A DNA stretch of 7,750 nt, taken from the NCBI GenBank assembly GCA_012516015.1, contig JAAYXG010000691.1:1-7750 (forward strand). Direction: 5' to 3'. Source of the stretch: Lysobacteraceae bacterium (GTDB lineage: Bacteria; Pseudomonadota; Gammaproteobacteria; Steroidobacterales; Steroidobacteraceae). Below the pieces are notes generated by a model. It saw nothing but the letters and a program-made list of their open reading frames with translations. It was not told where the DNA came from and searched no databases. Both the position numbers and the translations under genes were made by a program. Shown here piece by piece: positions 6,176 to 7,750 of this stretch; positions within the stretch are counted from its first letter, which is position 1; each line of letters begins with the position of its first letter.

Positions 6176-6177
6176 AC
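6157..6177 (-). repeat. Heptamer repeat array C (GTTGACR units, minus strand)
   Basis: Read on the minus strand from 6177: GTTGACA, GTTGACG and a terminal GTCAGAG. It is the same pattern as arrays A and B but inverted. Confidence 0.7.
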
Positions 6178-6193
6178 CGACCTCCACATCCAG

Positions 6194-7750
6194 ATGCACC
6201 GCAAACCCATACTCATCACGCTGATCTGCTGCGCGCTTGCTGTTCTCGCCAACGGCTGCGGCAAACCGGACGCTGACGCATCGGCTTCCGCATCGTCTCT
6301 CACGATCATCCCCGCACCGCGCGAGGTCGTGCCCGACTCGGGACAATTCGCCGTCACCGACGCGACGCGTGTGATCTTCGAAGGCGCGACCGCCGAGCCC
6401 GTTGCGCGCTACTTCGTTGACTTGTTACAGCGCACGGGCGGCCCGGCGCTGCAAACGGAGGCTGCGTCGTCGGCACCCGAAGGCGGTATCCGGTTCCAGC
6501 TTGCCGCCGGCGAGAGCGCGATGCCCGAGGAAGCCTATACGCTAGCCATTTCCTCCGGCGGCGTAGCGGTGCGGGCGACCGACGCTCGCGGCCTTTTCTA
6601 TGGTGCCGTCACGCTGTGGCAGCTCATGACGCCCCGCGAGGGAGAGGTGCTGCTGCCAGCAATGAGAATCGAAGATGCGCCGCGCTTTCGCTGGCGCGGA
6701 CTGATGTTGGATTCGGCCCGGCACTTTCAGTCGCCCGAGTTCATCAAGCGCTTCATCGACACGATGGCGCTGCACAAGCTCAACGTCTTTCACTGGCACC
6801 TCGTCGACGATCAAGCGTGGCGCATCGAGATCAAGAAATATCCGCTTCTGACCGAGCGCAGCGCGTGGCGCGTGCCCGCGGGCTCGGCGCCGCTGAAAGA
6901 CATCGATCCGAAGACCGGCAAGCCGCGACGCTACGGCGGCTATTACACGCAGGATGAGATTCGCGACATCGTCGCGTACGCGCGCGAGCGGCACATCACG
7001 ATCGTGCCCGAGATCGAGATGCCGGGGCACGCGACCGCCGCGATCGTCGCCTATCCGCATCTCGCGGCGACGCCCCATCCGCCGCGAGAAGTGCCTGCGG
7101 ATTGGGGTATCTATCCGTACTTGTTCAATGTCGAGGAGTCGACCTTCACGTTCTTCGAAGACGTGCTGACGGAAGTGATGGCGCTGTTCCCGTCGCCGTA
7201 CATCCACGTCGGCGGCGATGAGGCGGTCAAGGAGCAATGGCAGGCGTCGCCCCGCGTGCAAGCCAGGATGCGCGAGCTCGGCATCGAGGACGAACATGCG
7301 CTGCAGAGCTATTTCATCCAGCGCATGGAGAAGTTCTTGAACGCGAACGGGCGGCGCTTGATCGGATGGGACGAGATCCTCGAGGGCGGTCTCGCGCCGA
7401 ACGCGACCGTCATGTCGTGGCGCGGCATCGACGGCGCGGTCGCTGCTGCGGCTGCCGGACACGATGCGGTGCTCTCGCCGTGGCCGACGTTGTATTTCGA
7501 TAATCGTCAGAGTGCCGGCGATACGCAGCCCGGACGCGGCACGATCATCGGCGTCGAAGAGGTGTATCGATTCGATCCCTTGCCGCCCGAGATCGCCCCC
7601 GACCAACGCAACCACGTCCTCGGCGTGCAAGCGAACTTGTGGACCGAGCACATGCGCAGCGAAGCGCGTGTCGAGCACATGGCCTTTCCGCGCGCGGCGG
7701 CGCTTGCGGAGATCGCGTGGTCGCATCCCGAGCGCATCGCATTCGCGGAC
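6194..7750 (+). CDS. Beta-N-acetylhexosaminidase, GH20, lipoprotein (3' truncated by window)
   Basis: This glycoside hydrolase removes terminal GlcNAc from chito-oligosaccharides or glycans by substrate-assisted catalysis. 519 residues are visible with no stop. The N-terminus is a lipoprotein signal: hydrophobic PILITLICCALAVL, then LANGC with C22 as lipidation site (Asn at -2 is slightly unusual), so it should be membrane-anchored in the envelope. A GH20b-type N-terminal domain covers about 36-165, followed by the TIM barrel: LDSARHF (172-178, R176), FHWHLVDDQAW (199-209), PEIEMPGHA (272-280), the catalytic pair D342-E343 in HVGGDEA, GWDE (391-394), W409, the active-site Tyr region PTLYFD (431-436) and W483-E485. 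All key residues are present. The C-terminus, including any extra domain, lies beyond the window. The ATG at 6194 has no clear ribosome-binding site and no better in-frame start was found. It lies downstream of the receptor, on the same strand. Confidence 0.95.
   Translation, partial: MHRKPILITLICCALAVLANGCGKPDADASASASSLTIIPAPREVVPDSGQFAVTDATRVIFEGATAEPVARYFVDLLQRTGGPALQTEAASSAPEGGIRFQLAAGESAMPEEAYTLAISSGGVAVRATDARGLFYGAVTLWQLMTPREGEVLLPAMRIEDAPRFRWRGLMLDSARHFQSPEFIKRFIDTMALHKLNVFHWHLVDDQAWRIEIKKYPLLTERSAWRVPAGSAPLKDIDPKTGKPRRYGGYYTQDEIRDIVAYARERHITIVPEIEMPGHATAAIVAYPHLAATPHPPREVPADWGIYPYLFNVEESTFTFFEDVLTEVMALFPSPYIHVGGDEAVKEQWQASPRVQARMRELGIEDEHALQSYFIQRMEKFLNANGRRLIGWDEILEGGLAPNATVMSWRGIDGAVAAAAAGHDAVLSPWPTLYFDNRQSAGDTQPGRGTIIGVEEVYRFDPLPPEIAPDQRNHVLGVQANLWTEHMRSEARVEHMAFPRAAALAEIAWSHPERIAFAD

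Noticed and set aside
6048..6177. CRISPR-like array
   Set aside because: The units are 7 bp and directly adjacent with no spacers, so this is a short tandem-type repeat.
6542..7726. 394-codon minus-strand frame opposite the hexosaminidase
   Set aside because: It is antisense to the GH20 catalytic domain; its Arg/His-rich composition is that of a shadow frame.
1..7750. Insertion sequence, phage, toxin-antitoxin or defence genes
   Set aside because: All long coding regions are accounted for by the GlcNAc locus and one housekeeping-like fragment; no transposase, integrase or nuclease motifs were seen in the frames examined.

Overview
The window carries most of an N-acetylglucosamine (GlcNAc) / chitin-oligosaccharide utilisation locus from a GC-rich Gram-negative bacterium. 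The outer-membrane receptor belongs to the TonB-dependent group common in Xanthomonas and Caulobacter. Together with a lipoprotein beta-hexosaminidase, a SIS-type GlcN-6-P deaminase and a GntR/HutC regulator, this points to a TonB-receptor-rich proteobacterium. A gammaproteobacterium near Xanthomonadales/Steroidobacterales is my best guess, but the species cannot be fixed from this sequence.

Layout. (1) 1-142, plus: the last 46 codons of a gene ending in a YCII/DGPF-like sequence. Its stop lies 3 nt from the stop of the convergent nagA. (2) 146-3079, minus: a compact three-gene operon in the order regulator (TTG start, 3079-2330), nagB-II deaminase (GTG start, 2325-1300), nagA deacetylase (1300-146). 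The genes are separated by 4 nt and then by a 1-nt TGATG overlap. (3) 3080-3325: a 246-nt divergent control region full of TTGGT half-sites in both orientations, some at 11-bp spacing, with a central dyad and a plausible sigma70-type promoter for the receptor. (4) 3326-6004, plus: an 892-aa TonB-dependent receptor, followed one base after its stop by a 17-bp hairpin. (5) 6047-6193: an intergenic stretch of degenerate 7-bp GTTGACR repeats and a long inverted repeat. (6) 6194-7750, plus: a GH20 beta-N-acetylhexosaminidase lipoprotein that runs off the right edge with its catalytic domain essentially complete.

How it works (inference from families). The hexosaminidase releases GlcNAc from oligosaccharides, or trims them, at the cell envelope. 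The receptor imports GlcNAc or chito-oligosaccharides across the outer membrane. After inner-membrane transport and phosphorylation, NagA deacetylates GlcNAc-6-P and NagB-II converts GlcN-6-P to fructose-6-P. The regulator would sense a pathway phosphosugar and control both divergent units through the repeats at 3139-3288. The inner-membrane transporter and GlcNAc kinase are not in this window.

This is a variant of a known pathway, not a wholly new system. The parts that merit a second look are the operator architecture, a C7 tract from which a -1 slip would fuse NagB-II to NagA, and the heptamer-repeat/inverted-repeat leader of the hexosaminidase.
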